Origin: Chrysopilus asiliformis
Lineage: Eukaryota > Arthropoda > Insecta > Diptera > Rhagionidae
Reading direction: 5' to 3'
Length of the DNA: 64,000 bases
NCBI GenBank assembly: GCA_964034945.1
Contig: OZ035960.1
Coordinates: 26,337,487-26,401,486 of the forward strand
In this document: in pieces, positions 9,882-21,287 of the stretch
Position numbering within the stretch: the stretch's first letter is position 1
Layout of the letters: every line of letters starts with the position of its first letter
Translations under genes and position numbers: made by a program
Notes under the pieces: generated by a model
Database searches by the model: none
Seen by the model: the letters and a program-made list of their open reading frames with translations, nothing else
Told to the model about the DNA's origin: nothing

Positions 9882-12800
9882 TTACATTTCATTTTCCGCG
9901 GGATTGACGAGTAAACGTTTCTTGAGATCCGGCGGATAAGTAACGTAAATGTAGTGATCTCCAGCTAAAGTGTCCGTTCGGTCAGAATTCATCATCATGT
10001 CTTCCTGATTGTATTTAGCATCATACGTCATCATTTGTCCACCACCACTCATCGATCCTGAAACAGATGTCGAGAGTATCTCCTTTTTACCATCGAAGTA
10101 GTTCTGCTTCATGTATCTGCTCGAGTTTCCCGCTACTGAACGGTTAGATGCGTTTTGTATCGTTGAACAGTAAGTTCCCTCCTCTGAACTTCTTTCATCC
10201 ATTCAAGTGGAGTCGAAAGTAACGCAAAAAGATAAATGGGGAAAGGAAACATTAAAAGTGAATTTCGGTAATTTAATTTTAGTTACAAAGCAAATACTCG
10301 AATAGTATCCAGATGATGTAATAGCAGAAGCATATTCCCAACGATAGAACCATAATTAGGACGATGATGAGTCCCCAAGGAAAAGATCTTGGCTCTAGTG
10401 GTCCGTCTTCCCAATAACGATCACATGTTAAATACCAACAGATTGCCTTATTGAGCTCATCTTCCATTTCCTTAAACGCATAGTCAGACATTTGCAAAAG
10501 CAGACCAGCTATGCAGATTCTTACTAACACTTCACACCTGGATTTCATCTTCAAAAGTTCTTCGTCCTTGCAAGTGGCGCGAAGCTTCTGAAAATTATTC
10601 CCATTTTGGTCATTGTTATTATTGTTTATGTTGTTATTGGCATTATTGGTGTTGCTGTTATTATCTGACGTCGCTGAAGCCTGTTGTTGCGTTTGCTGTT
10701 TTTGCTTCTCTTGGCAATTTGTTGGAGTATCTGCATTACGCTTCGATTTCTTACCACCGAAAATTATTCCACCAACTTGGAAATTCAAAAAAGATTAAGT
10801 GAATTTTTATTCATATATCTGTTATACCTCCTGGGTGGAGAAGAATGTTTTTTCTTTCCTTTTCTTTGCATGAAGGATCGTATGTTGGCAACAGCTGTAA
10901 TAGTCGCTCGACTGCACTCAACCCGTTAGAAAGCGACAAAGACTTTTTCCTGAAAAAAAAACATTTAAAATGATTAATATTGTAATAGGCTAAGTTTTAA
11001 CTACTGTTTGATAACTGATTTAAAGTAGGCAAAAAAGATTATTCGCATTTAAGATTTTCAAGTAAAACTTTTTGTGAAATGAAAGTAAAATATAAAAAAA
11101 CTTTAATAATTTAGTCAATTATAATATTAAATATTAACAGATCATTGAAATCCTTTCATATAAAGGTTTTGGAGCTCCCAAAGGCACCAAAAAATTTTTT
11201 GTTGAAAGAAAAATTTCAAAATTTTAGCGGGTCAACACAATTTTTTTCCTAGCGCACGCAGGTAGAATTTTCAAAAAAAAAAACTGGCCAAAAGTCCAAA
11301 TCTTTTTTTGGGTAACACCCGTTCAAGTAATTTTTCTTAATGTTACGGGCCTAATGTTTCCGTTCTCAATTAGATGCCTAACTACAATAAAGAAGTCACC
11401 ATGAATTTTCATAGTTAGGATTGTTAACTTACAGTTTTGATTTTCAGTAGAGACGAATTTTAGGTTTGGTTTGGTTTATCAAAAAATGTGATGTAAACAG
11501 CACATGACTATCTTATACATAATCCAAGTCCTTGCGTAATTTACACTATAACCAGATTTGCAAGAAATTGGCAAAAATCTATTTTTTAAATTTATCTTAA
11601 TAACGGTAAAAGATAGCGAAAAATAGTAAAAAACGAGGATGAGCAACGACTAATCAACGACTAATGAGCAACGACAACGGGGGTGAAAATCAAAATTCTA
11701 GACCAGAAATCAATTGGGTCGATTTTTTAATGGTATTTTACTACTTTTACTTTTAATAAAGTAATAAATGAGGCGTTAAAAGCTAGAGTGGACCAAGCCA
11801 CATAATCGAGTTTTTGAAGCTTTTCCACTTTTGTACTATTATTGACTGTAAATTTTTGGAAGAAAAAAAATTCTGTGGACTTTATTACTCAATGTTGAAA
11901 TGTTCTTTTGTGCATCCAAACATTTTTATCTAAAAACTCACTCGCAATAGTGATTCAAACACAAAAAAATTCACGATTTCGACATGTGGGATGGTCCACT
12001 CTAGCTTTTAACGCCTCAAATTACTAAAAGATTTAAGTAGAAATACTCGCTAACTCGGAAACACAAGCAAAAAGAAAAAAATACACATAAAAAAAACTAA
12101 ACAAAAATATTGTGAATTTTAAATTCATCTGAAGGTTCATTTTAATATTTTAAGACTTATATCTTACTTTTCATTGGTCGTTGCTACATGATAAGGTTTT
12201 GGCCTGGATAATGTCGATGAATCTCTCCAGATCTCAATATCAGTTACAGTATTGGATGAGCCGCCGTTAGGATAACCGTTGTTCTGTGACCAATACACTT
12301 CACACCGCATTATATCACAGAAATCAGCTAAACACACTGCATCATCTGCCTGATGATAGAAAATAATAAAAAAATCGTATTTCATTAAAACGAAATTTTA
12401 CGTTAGATATACGTTTTTTAAAGACTTAACTCTAACTTCACACCTAATTCTTTCAAAAACAAAAAAATTAAGTTGTTTTGTTCACTTCTAAAAAAGTTAT
12501 GAAAATTTTATTAGAAATAGTTTAAAATATTTTTTTTTCTAGCGCTATACACATGACTTGATTGAAAGAAAAAAAAACATGTTTTTCAGTTGCTGGATCT
12601 TTTTGCAAATGGTGCACCTGGAATATCTGCGGCTTTATTAATTCTAAAATCAAAATTTACTTGAAATTTCCAAAAAAAATTTAGGAGTGAGACTAATAAT
12701 TTATTTATGAAAAAAGACAAAAAAAATTAACTTCAAAAAAATAAATAAAATTAAAAAAATAGTGCACAAAACCATTCGGTCTTATCCCGGTAAATATTAT

Positions 12801-13640
12801 GGGTGCTAAACCCAGTCATCCCCAGGATATGACCGAATTTTGCGTCAATTAATGTTCTCCAGTCATTCTTTAATAACTTTTTACACAGGCCGTTAATGCT
12901 TGCATTTGGTGTCGATAACTTATTTTCATGAGAAAAAAAAATGGAAATGACCGGTTTTTGCAACGCGGTCTTCAATTAGAACTTCACTTGGACTTACAAT
13001 ATGAATATGACTGTTATGGCGATTGTCGAAATGTGCATCGATGGAGCGTTCTTCGTAAAAACTTTTCCCACAAAGTTTACACGTCCAAGCAACACGATTT
13101 TGTTTTTTGGCATTTTGCTGTAGTCCAAAAACATCCCGTGAAGGATGTAAAGGACACTCTTTTGGCAATTTCACCTAAAAATTAACAACGTTGATTATTT
13201 CTGATTTTTTTTTAAATAGACATGAATTTTTTACCTTATATCGTTCAAGTATCGGCATCCATTTCAATTGCAATAACTTCCGTATGAGCCTGGAATTGTC
13301 GCGAGCGCAAACCTTTTTGGTTACATTCAAATGGGGCAATTGGATACTAAGTAAAACTAAAAACACTAGAAACTGAAAAATAATTTATGGTTTAGCCAAA
13401 TAATTTTTTCAATCAATATTTAAATAAAAGCATATTGAATGATTTCAATTATTTCTAAATCGCAGTAAAATCATGTTTCCAAATTATGTCCTTTAAGCAA
13501 TTTATTGGAAAAATATTTTGAATAACCATTTATCTTTTGATAAAAGGATATTGAAAATATTTTTTGTGAAAAGCCGTAGTAGAAAAATCAATAAAAAACC
13601 ATTATTTACTCACCTCAATGTAAGTTAATTTTCCGTACAT
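9882..13640 (-). CDS. Predicted membrane protein with signal sequence and one C2H2 finger, function unknown
   Basis: Seven minus-strand exons: 13614-13640, 13235-13372, 12998-13174, 12168-12349, 10828-10949, 10298-10775 and 9882-10191. All are GT-AG and in phase, giving 477 residues. Residues 1-26 (MYGKLTYIE then FLVFLVLLSIQLP) look like a signal sequence. A C2H2 finger has Cys87, Cys90, His103 and His108 (C-x2-C-x12-H-x4-H), followed by a Cys-containing segment (DDAVCLADFCDIMRCEV). An Asn/Gln-rich linker precedes a segment with Cys (KSRCEVLVRICIAG). One hydrophobic helix lies at about 348-373 (WGLIIVLIMVLSLGICF). The tail of about 100 residues ends in a YVTYPPDLKKRLL segment. The simplest topology is type I, with the finger in the lumen or outside. 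The last intron (donor GTATTT, about 105 bp) is the weakest call; without it the protein would end LLCN. I do not recognise the family, and conservation cannot be judged here. Confidence 0.78.
10950..12167. other. Intron 4 of the C2H2 membrane gene, holding repeats
   Basis: AT-rich intron of about 1.2 kb. Segment 11455-11620 (ATGTGATGTAAACAGCACATGACT, CCTTGCGTAATTTACAC, TTGGCAAAAATCT) is shared, diverged, with 32740-33010 in a varicose intron. A MITE lies at 11761-12030. Confidence 0.6.
11761..12030. mobile_element. MITE with about 30-bp terminal inverted repeats
   Basis: The left end GTAATAAATGAGGCGTTAAA... (11761-11795) is mirrored by ...TTTAACGCCTCAAATTAC (about 11992-12025). The core GAGGCGTTAAAAGCTAGAG runs unbroken in both arms and continues into TGGACCA. 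The element is about 270 bp, has no coding capacity, and lies inside an intron. The superfamily was not assigned. Confidence 0.8.
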
Positions 13641-15927
13641 TCATAACACTAATAATAATAACGAAAAATATTTACTTAAATCGATTACAATGCAAGTAAC
13701 AATTACAAGAAAACAATTTTAATTTGAATAAGCATTTAAGTAGCAATAATTCAACTTTAATTTTTCTTTAAATAATATTCTGTCTTTAGTTCACTAGCTG
13801 AAAAATATTTTACTTCAGAAAACTAATTGAAGCACCACATATTCATTATTCCAGTTTAAAACCTACTAATGTATGCAATTGAAGTACACGAAATTAAATT
13901 AAAACGATTGAACGTAATGAACGCACAGCATTTAAAATGATTAAACGTAAAATGGTTTTTTTCCTTTAAATAATTTATTGGCAAGTCAGAATATTGTACG
14001 GTCCAAGAGCAAGTTAGATGATGTGAAAATTATCTACATTTGTACATCTAAGGATCATAGACGCGCATGTCCTTAACAATGTCACCAAAAAAGGAGAAAA
14101 AAGGTCGAATACACTTTCATTACTAACCCCATCTATATTTTCGTTCCCATAAGGACATGGATTCCCGGCTAAATCTAAAAATCTTTCCACGGTTGTGTGT
14201 TTTATTCAACCTAACTGTTGTTTACGGATTTGTTTAAGGATTTGAAAATAAAAAAAATGGTTGCGTGTTATGCAAATATTCTCCCATGTATTTTAAGAGT
14301 TAAATGTTAATTTAATTCATACCTCGATTGAAAAAGAAACAAGGAACAATGCGGCAGAGTGGTGGCGATAAAAAAAAATTAATATTAATTGCTGTAAGAC
14401 GTTAGTGCAATTTTATTATAATAAAACTTAAAAACGTAATAATTCTTAATATAGTTCTGGGTTGTGAAACATAAAAAAATATCAGTTGTGATCAACACAA
14501 AAATTTCCTCCTCTGCAATATTTAATTTCGGAAAAAATATGCAAAAAATATTTTTTTTTCAAATATTCCAAGCACCGTTAAAGGGAAAAATGCAGGAAAT
14601 TTTATTTCCTTTGAATTTGGTTGTATACATTTTACCTCAGAAAGAGCATAGTTTTCGAGAAATTTTCAAAAAAATGGCAGTGGAAAGACCCATTATAGCT
14701 AACGTTACTTTTCCAAAAGTTGATAAAAAAAACTACGATTTTCGTAAATCTCATTCACAAAAAATTTCAATTCGCAAGCTGAATGTGCTCTCGAGTTTTT
14801 TAAGATAAGGAAAACGAACAGACCGACAGACAGATGCACGGACATCCTCATAATTTTACCTGAAATTGATTCCGTACCGATCAGAAAGTTTTTATCTGCT
14901 CCCCGTTCTCGAGACGATCTCCGTTGTGAATACAATACTTTCCCTCTATAACAGAGGAAAGTAATAATTTGCACGTACATTACAAAATTAAGTTGTGCTC
15001 AACCAAGATTAACCGTATAAATTATGGGGCTTAAATAATTTAAGTTATTCATAAGTCTAACTTAGGCGTAAATAAGTATTAGGCATCGTTTACATTTAGC
15101 ATTTTATTTCGTGAATTTTATTCTGCGACACTAAATTCACGTTTCGCAACCGTTTACACTACGATACAAAATCCAGAAATTTATTCCTGAAAGACGTCCG
15201 AAATCGATTTTTTTCATATAAAACTTTGAAATTTTTACAACTTTAGCTAAGTGAATTTATTCTACGATAGATGAATAAATTTTGGATAAAATTCGTGGAG
15301 AAATTCAAGAAAAAATCGCAGGTCTAAATAGGACCTTAAAAAATAACCAACGCAAATTCTCAATTTCTTCTTTCCTTATTCTCATTGTTTCCTCATCTAA
15401 TATTAAAAAAAAATATTTAAACAAATTCCTTAATCCATTTTTGCGCAATTTCAGATTCTTCCAGAAATCCAAAGAAGGAATAAACAGATTTTAATGTCGC
15501 GTTTTACAAAATTTGTAGCAACCGCTATATCGTTACGAGCGAATTTCAAGAAAAAATAGTCTCCCAATTAATCGCACTCGTAATCACAATCGTTAGTCTA
15601 AATTGGGCTTTACGACTGAGTAGCTCTCGATTTCAATAATTTTGGGCTGTACAGATCTTGGTTAAAAGATTTCGTCTGCGGCGCACATTTATTAATTTCA
15701 ACCATGATTTGATTTCTTGAAGTCATATTTTGTTTTTTTATGGGGTAATACAATTCTGCTGTCTAAATTTTTTCCTAGTATAGCTTTTCCTTTGTCCGGT
15801 TAAGTATACGTTTTCAATGATATACTTAAAATATTCACTTTTTCCCATTTCCAAAACGTTCCGGTTAAAAACTGTTAACCTTGATTCCTCAACGACTTTT
15901 TACCATAACAGTAACTGTCACCCTTTT
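13641..15927. other. Upstream of the C2H2 gene: AT-rich spacer with repeat fragments
   Basis: No gene was recognised. Part of the first few hundred bases should be the promoter and 5' UTR of the minus-strand gene. From about 14560 to 14960 is a dispersed-repeat-like stretch ending in GACAGACCGACAGACAG and a purine/pyrimidine tail. A separate dispersed repeat occupies about 15085-15340. Confidence 0.5.
15085..15340 (+). repeat. Dispersed repeat, copy 1 (paralogue at 55555)
   Basis: Shares the ordered phrases GTGAATTTTATTCT, CTAAATTCA.GTT.C.CAACC, CCGTTTACACTAC, ATTCT.CGATAGATGAATAAA and GGAGAAATTCAAGAAAAAATC with 55555-55770. Non-coding and not assigned to a family. Confidence 0.65.
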
Positions 15928-16514
15928 TATACCCGTATGGTGAAACCAAAGGGTATATTAACTTTGCCTTACCGTTTGTAACGCCAAGATCCCGTCATCA
16001 CACAAAAAAATCAATTACACCAATGTGTTTAGAATGATGAAAAAAGTTGAATTTAGCATGTCCGTCCGTCCGTCTGTCTGTCCGTCTGTCCGTCTGTCCG
16101 TCTGTCCGTCTGTCTGTCCGTCTGTCTGTCTGTCTGTGGCGCGGATTGCGGGCGCACGGATTGAACTAGAGACTTGAAATTTTGCGCAGATCCGTTTTTC
16201 GTAAAATGTGAGGCTAAGTTCGTTAATGGGCAAAAATGGACCATTAGGGGGGGGGGGTACCCCCCATACCAACGAAAACGTTTTTTGCGAATATCTCAAA
16301 AACGGTACATGTTATCAAAAAAGTGCAAGAACAAAAGTTATTTAGAATATTATTCTACATATATCTCCCATACATCAAAATCCGATTGGAACAAGTTTTA
16401 AAAAATCTTTTTGGAAAATTTGAATTCAAATGAATTTTTGATACGCCGTTCAATTAAATCACCATACGGGTTTTCAATTATTGCCAGATTGGCAATTATA
16501 GCTTTTGTTATGTT
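15928..16514 (+). mobile_element. Helentron-like short element (HINE), copy A
   Basis: This copy defines the family used below. The 5' end TATACCCGTATGGTGAAACC carries an ACCCGTATGGTG motif whose reverse complement, CACCATACGGGT, recurs near the 3' end as a subterminal inverted repeat. A GTCC/GTCT microsatellite core follows (16057-16136), then a conserved middle with a G-run/C-run hairpin (GGGGGTACCCCCC), then a 3' stem-loop (ATTGCCAGATTGGCAAT) and the end CTTTTGTTATGTT. These traits match mini-me/DINE-1 elements, regarded as non-autonomous Helentrons. Copy A has no coding gene and its 3' end abuts copy B directly. Confidence 0.85.
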
Positions 16515-16554
16515 TATACCCGTATGGTGAAACCAAAGGGTATATTAACTTTGC

Positions 16555-16562
16555 CTTACCGT
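16555..16562 (+). repeat. Left 8-bp target-site duplication
   Basis: CTTACCGT, repeated exactly at 17353-17360 on the other side of the 790-bp insertion. Eight base pairs is the duplication length of hAT elements. Confidence 0.9.
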
Positions 16563-17352
16563 CAGTGTTGGGGTTATCTAGATAATAATTATCTAGATAA
16601 TCATCTAGATAAAAAATAATGTTATCTTTATCTTATCTAGATAACACCCCAAAAAAGTTATCTTTATCTTATCTAGATAAAGGAAAATCCCATTTATCTA
16701 GAGATAATCGTTACCACCGAAAATCAAAAAATTAAATCTGAAAAAATGCTGAAACGAAATTATTTTCTGCATACTTTTGAAAACCTAAAAACTTTTTTTA
16801 GGAACAGTTTTATACTTGGCAACAATTTTTGTTTACGGACAAGGAAGCGAAGTGTCACTCTTTCCCTCGCCTCTCTTCTCTTGTCCATAAAAAAAAGTTC
16901 TGCCAGTAACTGTTGCCAAGTGTAAACCGGGCTATGAACGAAATAAAAAATCATAACGTTATAAATTTCCTTACGTAGCAAAATTAAACTTATATTTCGT
17001 GACGTTATTTCGTTTTGTATCGATAAAAAACTTAATTTCGTTATTTCGTTACGTTACGATAACGTTTCTTATCCGTTTTCTTTTATTATTATTTCGTTTC
17101 TTATTATATTTAAATTGGAAATCAAGAAAAGCAAAAAATTTTGTGCTATTTTTTTTAGTACGTAATTTTGAATTTTGTGCAATGTCAAAATAAATATTTA
17201 TCTAAAAATTATCTAGATAATTTGGCTTTTTATCTTATCTTATCTATTATCTTTCATATTTTTATTATCTATTATCTTATCTAGATAAACATTACGAGCA
17301 TTTATCTTTATCTTTATCTAGATAAAAAAATAATTATCTGGCCCCAACACTG
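16563..17352. mobile_element. hAT-like non-autonomous element with TATCTAGATAA arrays
   Basis: Ends are CAGTGTTGGGG and CCCCAACACTG, a perfect 11-bp terminal inverted repeat. The flanks carry an exact 8-bp duplication (CTTACCGT). Both hallmarks point to hAT. Both subterminal regions are packed with TTATCTAGATAA palindromes and TTATCTTTATCT runs, at least three complete palindromes on each side, which could be transposase binding sites (inference from known subterminal motifs in hAT elements). The middle (about 16740-17170) has only short open frames, and no transposase was seen. Confidence 0.9.
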
Positions 17353-17428
17353 CTTACCGTTTGTAACGCCAAGATCCCGTCATCGCACAAAAAAATGAAT
17401 TACACCATTGTGTTAAGAAAGATAAAAA

Positions 17429-17999
17429 AACATAACAAAAGCTATAATTGCCAATCTGGCAATCATTGGAGACCCGTATGGTGATATTCGTATCAAAATT
17501 CGAACAGTTATACCAAAATTCCAATTTAAAGTCAAACTTTCCAATAAGATTTTTTAAAATTTATTCCAATCGGATTTTGATGTATAGGAGTTTTATGTAG
17601 AATCATATCCTAAATCACTTTTGTTCTTGGACTTTTTTGATAAGATGCACCGTTTTTGAGATATTCACAAAAAACGATTTCATTCGTATGGGGGGTACCC
17701 CCCCTAATGGTCCATTTTTGCCCATTAACGAACTTAGCCTCGCATTTTACGAAAAACGGATCTGCGCAAAATTTCAAGTCTCTAGCTCAATCCGTGCGCC
17801 CGCAATCCGCGCCACAGACGGACGGACAGACAGACAGACAGACGGACAGACGGACAGACGGACGGACATGCTAAATTCAACTTTTTTCATCATTCTAAAC
17901 ACACTGGTGTAATTCATTTTTTTGTGCGATGACGGGATCTTGGCGTTACAAACGGTAAGGCAAAGTTAATATACCCTTTGGTTTCACCATACGGGTATA
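17429..17999 (-). mobile_element. HINE copy C (inverted, near full length)
   Basis: Begins with AACATAACAAAAGCTATAATTGCC, the reverse of the 3' stem-loop, passes through GACGGACAGACAG at 17815-17867, and ends TTTCACCATACGGGTATA. It lies back to back with copies B and D. Confidence 0.88.
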
Positions 18000-18000
18000 A

Positions 18001-18432
18001 AAATTGAATTTTGCATGTCCGTCCGTCTGTCTGTCCGTCTGTCTGTGGCGCGGATTGCGGGCGCACGGATTGAGCTAGAGACTTGAAATTTTGCGTGGAT
18101 CCGTTTTTCGTAAAATGCGAGGCTAAGTTCGTTAATGGGCAAAAATGGACCATTAGGGGGGGTACCCCCCATACGAACGAAATCGTTTTTTGCGAATATC
18201 TCAAAAACGGAGCATCTTATCAAAAAAGTCCAAGAACAAAAGTTATTTAGGATAGGATTCTACATAAAACTCCCATACATCAAAATCCGATTGGAAAAAA
18301 ATTTAAAAAATCTTATTGGAAAGTTTGACTTCAAAGTGGAATTTTGGTATAACTGTTCGAATTTTGATACGAATATCACCATACGGGTCTCCAATGATTG
18401 CCAGATTGGCAATTATAGCTTTTGTTATGTTT
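18001..18432 (+). mobile_element. HINE copy D (5'-truncated)
   Basis: Lacks the first part of the element, up to the microsatellite. It starts at AAAATTGAATTTTGCATGTCCG directly against the end of copy C and runs to the 3' end GCTTTTGTTATGTT. The 3' half is colinear with copy A. Confidence 0.85.
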
Positions 18433-18770
18433 TCGTATAATCTTTAATGAGTTTTTATATGTTGTACATTTTTTACCAAAACCGCGTGAGTTTACAAATA
18501 AAACTTACTTGAGTCGACTACATAAACTTAAGTTTACCAATCCCTATACCTATCCTTATTACAATAAAATAGAAATCTTTCATTTATTCAATTCTTTTAT
18601 TATTTCTAAAAAAAATTCAACTATAAATTAAGAAGAAACTCAAAAGTTCACACATAGAACACTTCATTGAATTTACTCATAATACAAAAAACACTGCATT
18701 CCAATATAATTTCATTATTTTATGTTTGATTTCTTTGTTGCTTTTCCTAATTAAGTAATTTAACGGGTCC
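18433..18770. other. Spacer and DNAJB11 3' UTR
   Basis: AT-rich, with no coding segment. It contains the probable DNAJB11 poly(A) signal at 18583-18588. Confidence 0.5.
18583..18588 (-). terminator. Polyadenylation signal, DNAJB11
   Basis: TTTATT on the plus strand (AATAAA on the minus strand), about 185 bp beyond the DNAJB11 stop. A second AATAAA-like site on the opposite strand (18563) is not relevant to this gene. Confidence 0.5.
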
Positions 18771-20257
18771 CTAAATGCCATTGTACACACTATTAATTGA
18801 ACTTTGATCTAATATTCGGCGGATGTCTGCAATGAAAAGAAGTATGTTTTAAAATATTAGTTGTTTTATATTTTAGTAAGAAAAACAAATAGTAAGCATA
18901 AGAATATTAATGTTTGTACAAATAATGGTGATTTAAGTAGAATTTTTTAACGGCAATTGCTGTTGGTTTTTTCAGACAACATTTGAGATAAGAACTCAAT
19001 TACAAACGTTGCCTTATCAAATACGAAATGCCTGCAGCGCTCGATTTGAACAGTCAGCAGAAAATGTTAACAATGCTTAGCAGCTAGCAATACATAAATG
19101 TAGTGAAATGGGAGGTTTACCTTCTTTCTCACTATCAGTCAACTCCTTTTTAGGGAATTCAACATCGAACGTTATGTACAACGTTCCTTGGAGGTTGTTG
19201 TTCTCATAGTTGGGCATGCCTTCTCCTTTCTTACGGATCCTAGCACCAGGCCATGTGATTTTATCTCTCGTGACCAGCACCGTGTGTCCATCTAAGTGCA
19301 GAATTTTCAGCGAGAAGCCAACTAAGGCATCCTAAAATGAACAAAAATTATAACACGGACTTGGGGGCGTTTTTAACAGTCAATGTACCTGCAAACTTAT
19401 GGTTACATTTGTGTAGAGATCATCGCCGACTCGTTTGAATCGCGAATGTGGAAGCGTTTTGATCTTCACAATTAGATCGCCCGGATCTCCGTCCATGTGA
19501 GGCTCCCCTTCCGCAACGAAGCGGGTTTCCTGCCCATCCTGCATTCCAGGTTCCACCTCTATCTCCAACATTCTCTCTTCCGTGACTAGTCTAACATTCG
19601 GGCACTCATCGCAAACCGTTTGCTATGGTGAATAGTTGAAATTTTTAATATTATTAATAAGTTGGCTATGACATATGGATTTGATCTCCAAACCTGCATC
19701 ATTTGAAAGCGTCCAGGACCCAAATTTCTGGTCACCATCTCTTGTCTGCAATTGCACTTCCTCGTGCCGGGTGCTGGTTTTAGGACTGGCTTGTTCCTCA
19801 CGATTTCCACAAAGTTGCCGGTGTACAGCTCCTCTAAAGTCACAGCCATATTCATTACGATGTTCCCGCCACGGGGCGTATCATGCTGCCCTCCATTCTC
19901 ATTGCCTCCGAAGTGAAAACCGAAGTCCCCAAAGAAGCTGGCAAACGGGTCGGAATCACCCATCCCGCCTTCCTTTTTGAGGCACTCTTCCCCGCATCTG
20001 TCGTAGGTTTTCCGTTTGTCCGGGTCGGAGAGGGCTTCATAGGCAGCGCCGAGATCCTGAAATTTCTGGGAAGCGTCCGGATCATCTTTATTCTTGTCTG
20101 GATGCAGTTCTTTCGCCATTTTTCGGTAGGCTTTTTTTATTTCATTTGTCGACGCCGACTTCCGCACGTTTAGTATCGAATAGAAGTCCCGGCCAGCGAA
20201 ACAATATGTGACGAAGAATAAAAACTCCAAAATCACGTATAAACTAAGGGTATTCAT
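18771..20257 (-). CDS. DNAJB11: DnaJ homologue subfamily B member 11 (ERdj3; fly shriveled)
   Basis: Four minus-strand exons: 19694-20257, 19389-19622, 19121-19331 and 18771-18826, in phase, giving 354 residues (human 358). It is a soluble ER-luminal Hsp40 that stimulates the Hsp70 BiP and binds unfolded clients; the fly orthologue is also secreted at synapses. Visible features are a signal peptide (about 1-21, [16 protein letters not shown]) and a J domain (about 24-90) with the catalytic HPD triad at 52-54. Then come a Gly/Phe-rich linker ([10 protein letters not shown]), and a short Cys module with a C-x-C pair (KCNCRQ) and a VCDECPN pair that is completed only by splicing. Two beta-sandwich client-binding domains follow ([38 protein letters not shown]). 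The end SVYNGI lacks a KDEL signal, as is usual for this family. Divergent from UTP23. Confidence 0.96.
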
Positions 20258-21287
20258 TGCTATTTATTAATTAATGATTTCTGCCTTCACTGCGGATTTC
20301 TACTTAAAAACTAAAACGTGTAGAACTGGGATTGGCTGGATGAGTTTGGAATGACAACAAAACGTCAGATGACGTCACAAAATATTAAAGGTGGATTGTA
20401 ATACCCGGTATCAATAGTGACAGCAACAGCAACAGCGACAGGAAAAACAAGAATTCTGCTATTAGAAAAAAAAAGAAATAAATCGTGTCGCTTTGGAAAA
20501 AAGGAGTAAATCTTGAAAAGATTTGTTATGAAATTTTCAGTTCAAATTCATCAGCGAATCAAATGGTTGCAATGGACGAGTTTCAGTAATAATTTGTATT
20601 ATTTTCGTGAAATTGATTCAAACATCATTGTGTGTTAATAAGGTGTGTTAATAATTAAGCAACAACAAACACAGCCTCACTCCCCAGCGTTTTAGTTTTC
20701 TTTAACACAAATTGTTGAGGAAAAACATATCTCGAAACAGTTATTCCAGTGAAACAACCATTTTCAAATCTAAATTTTATGAATTTTCAATCCAAAATAA
20801 CAAGTTATCTTCGAGTTCTCAAACAATGTTTTCCCCGCAGCAGACGAGTTTGATATTTAGGCCGTGATAAAATTATCATACTCGGATAAAGGGTATGAAA
20901 GTCATAGAGAATCTAGTGGACATTGGGACATGTAAAATGGCCACCAAGCTGAAAAACGTGCGCGAAAATTTTTAAAAATTAGATTCATTGTTACAAATAA
21001 TTGCCAGAATAGCTGAAAGCGGTTAATACAAGTAAAAAACTCATGTCCAATGAATATCTGAGGAAAGTCGTTGTTGTTTTAATGAACTGAAAAATTGTTT
21101 ACAGACTGTTCTAATCTGGAGAAAAAACTGTTCTAACTGGCCTAAAAGATTTTTCTAATTGCTCAGTAAGAAAAAAATTATTTGGCACCACTGAATCCCA
21201 GTTTTTAGACATCTTTTTGACAGCTGATTAGGTGGTGTTTTGTTTGCATTTTTCCAAGTCTTTATTTTCTCAAAAAAACCTCCCAAA
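20258..21287. promoter_or_regulatory. Intergenic region between divergent DNAJB11 and UTP23
   Basis: 1,030 bp between start codons, with no coding segment. The part next to DNAJB11 has a CRE-like TGACGTCA (20371-20378), notable because ER chaperone genes often respond to ATF6/CREB-type factors; the functional link is inference. Short GACAGCAACAGCAACAGCGACAG runs at about 20417 may be 5' UTR sequence. Confidence 0.45.

Larger units (their letters stand above)
16515..17426 (+). mobile_element. HINE copy B, interrupted by a hAT-like insertion and 3'-truncated
   Basis: Starts immediately after copy A (TATACCCGTATGG). After 48 bp it is split by the element at 16563-17352. It resumes at 17353 with TTGTAACGCCAAGATCCCG and breaks off near 17426 before the microsatellite, where inverted copy C begins. 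Confidence 0.85.

Noticed and set aside
14464..14808. 114-codon plus-strand frame
   Set aside because: Lies in an AT-rich, repeat-associated stretch; Lys/Phe/Ile-biased composition typical of random AT-rich frames.
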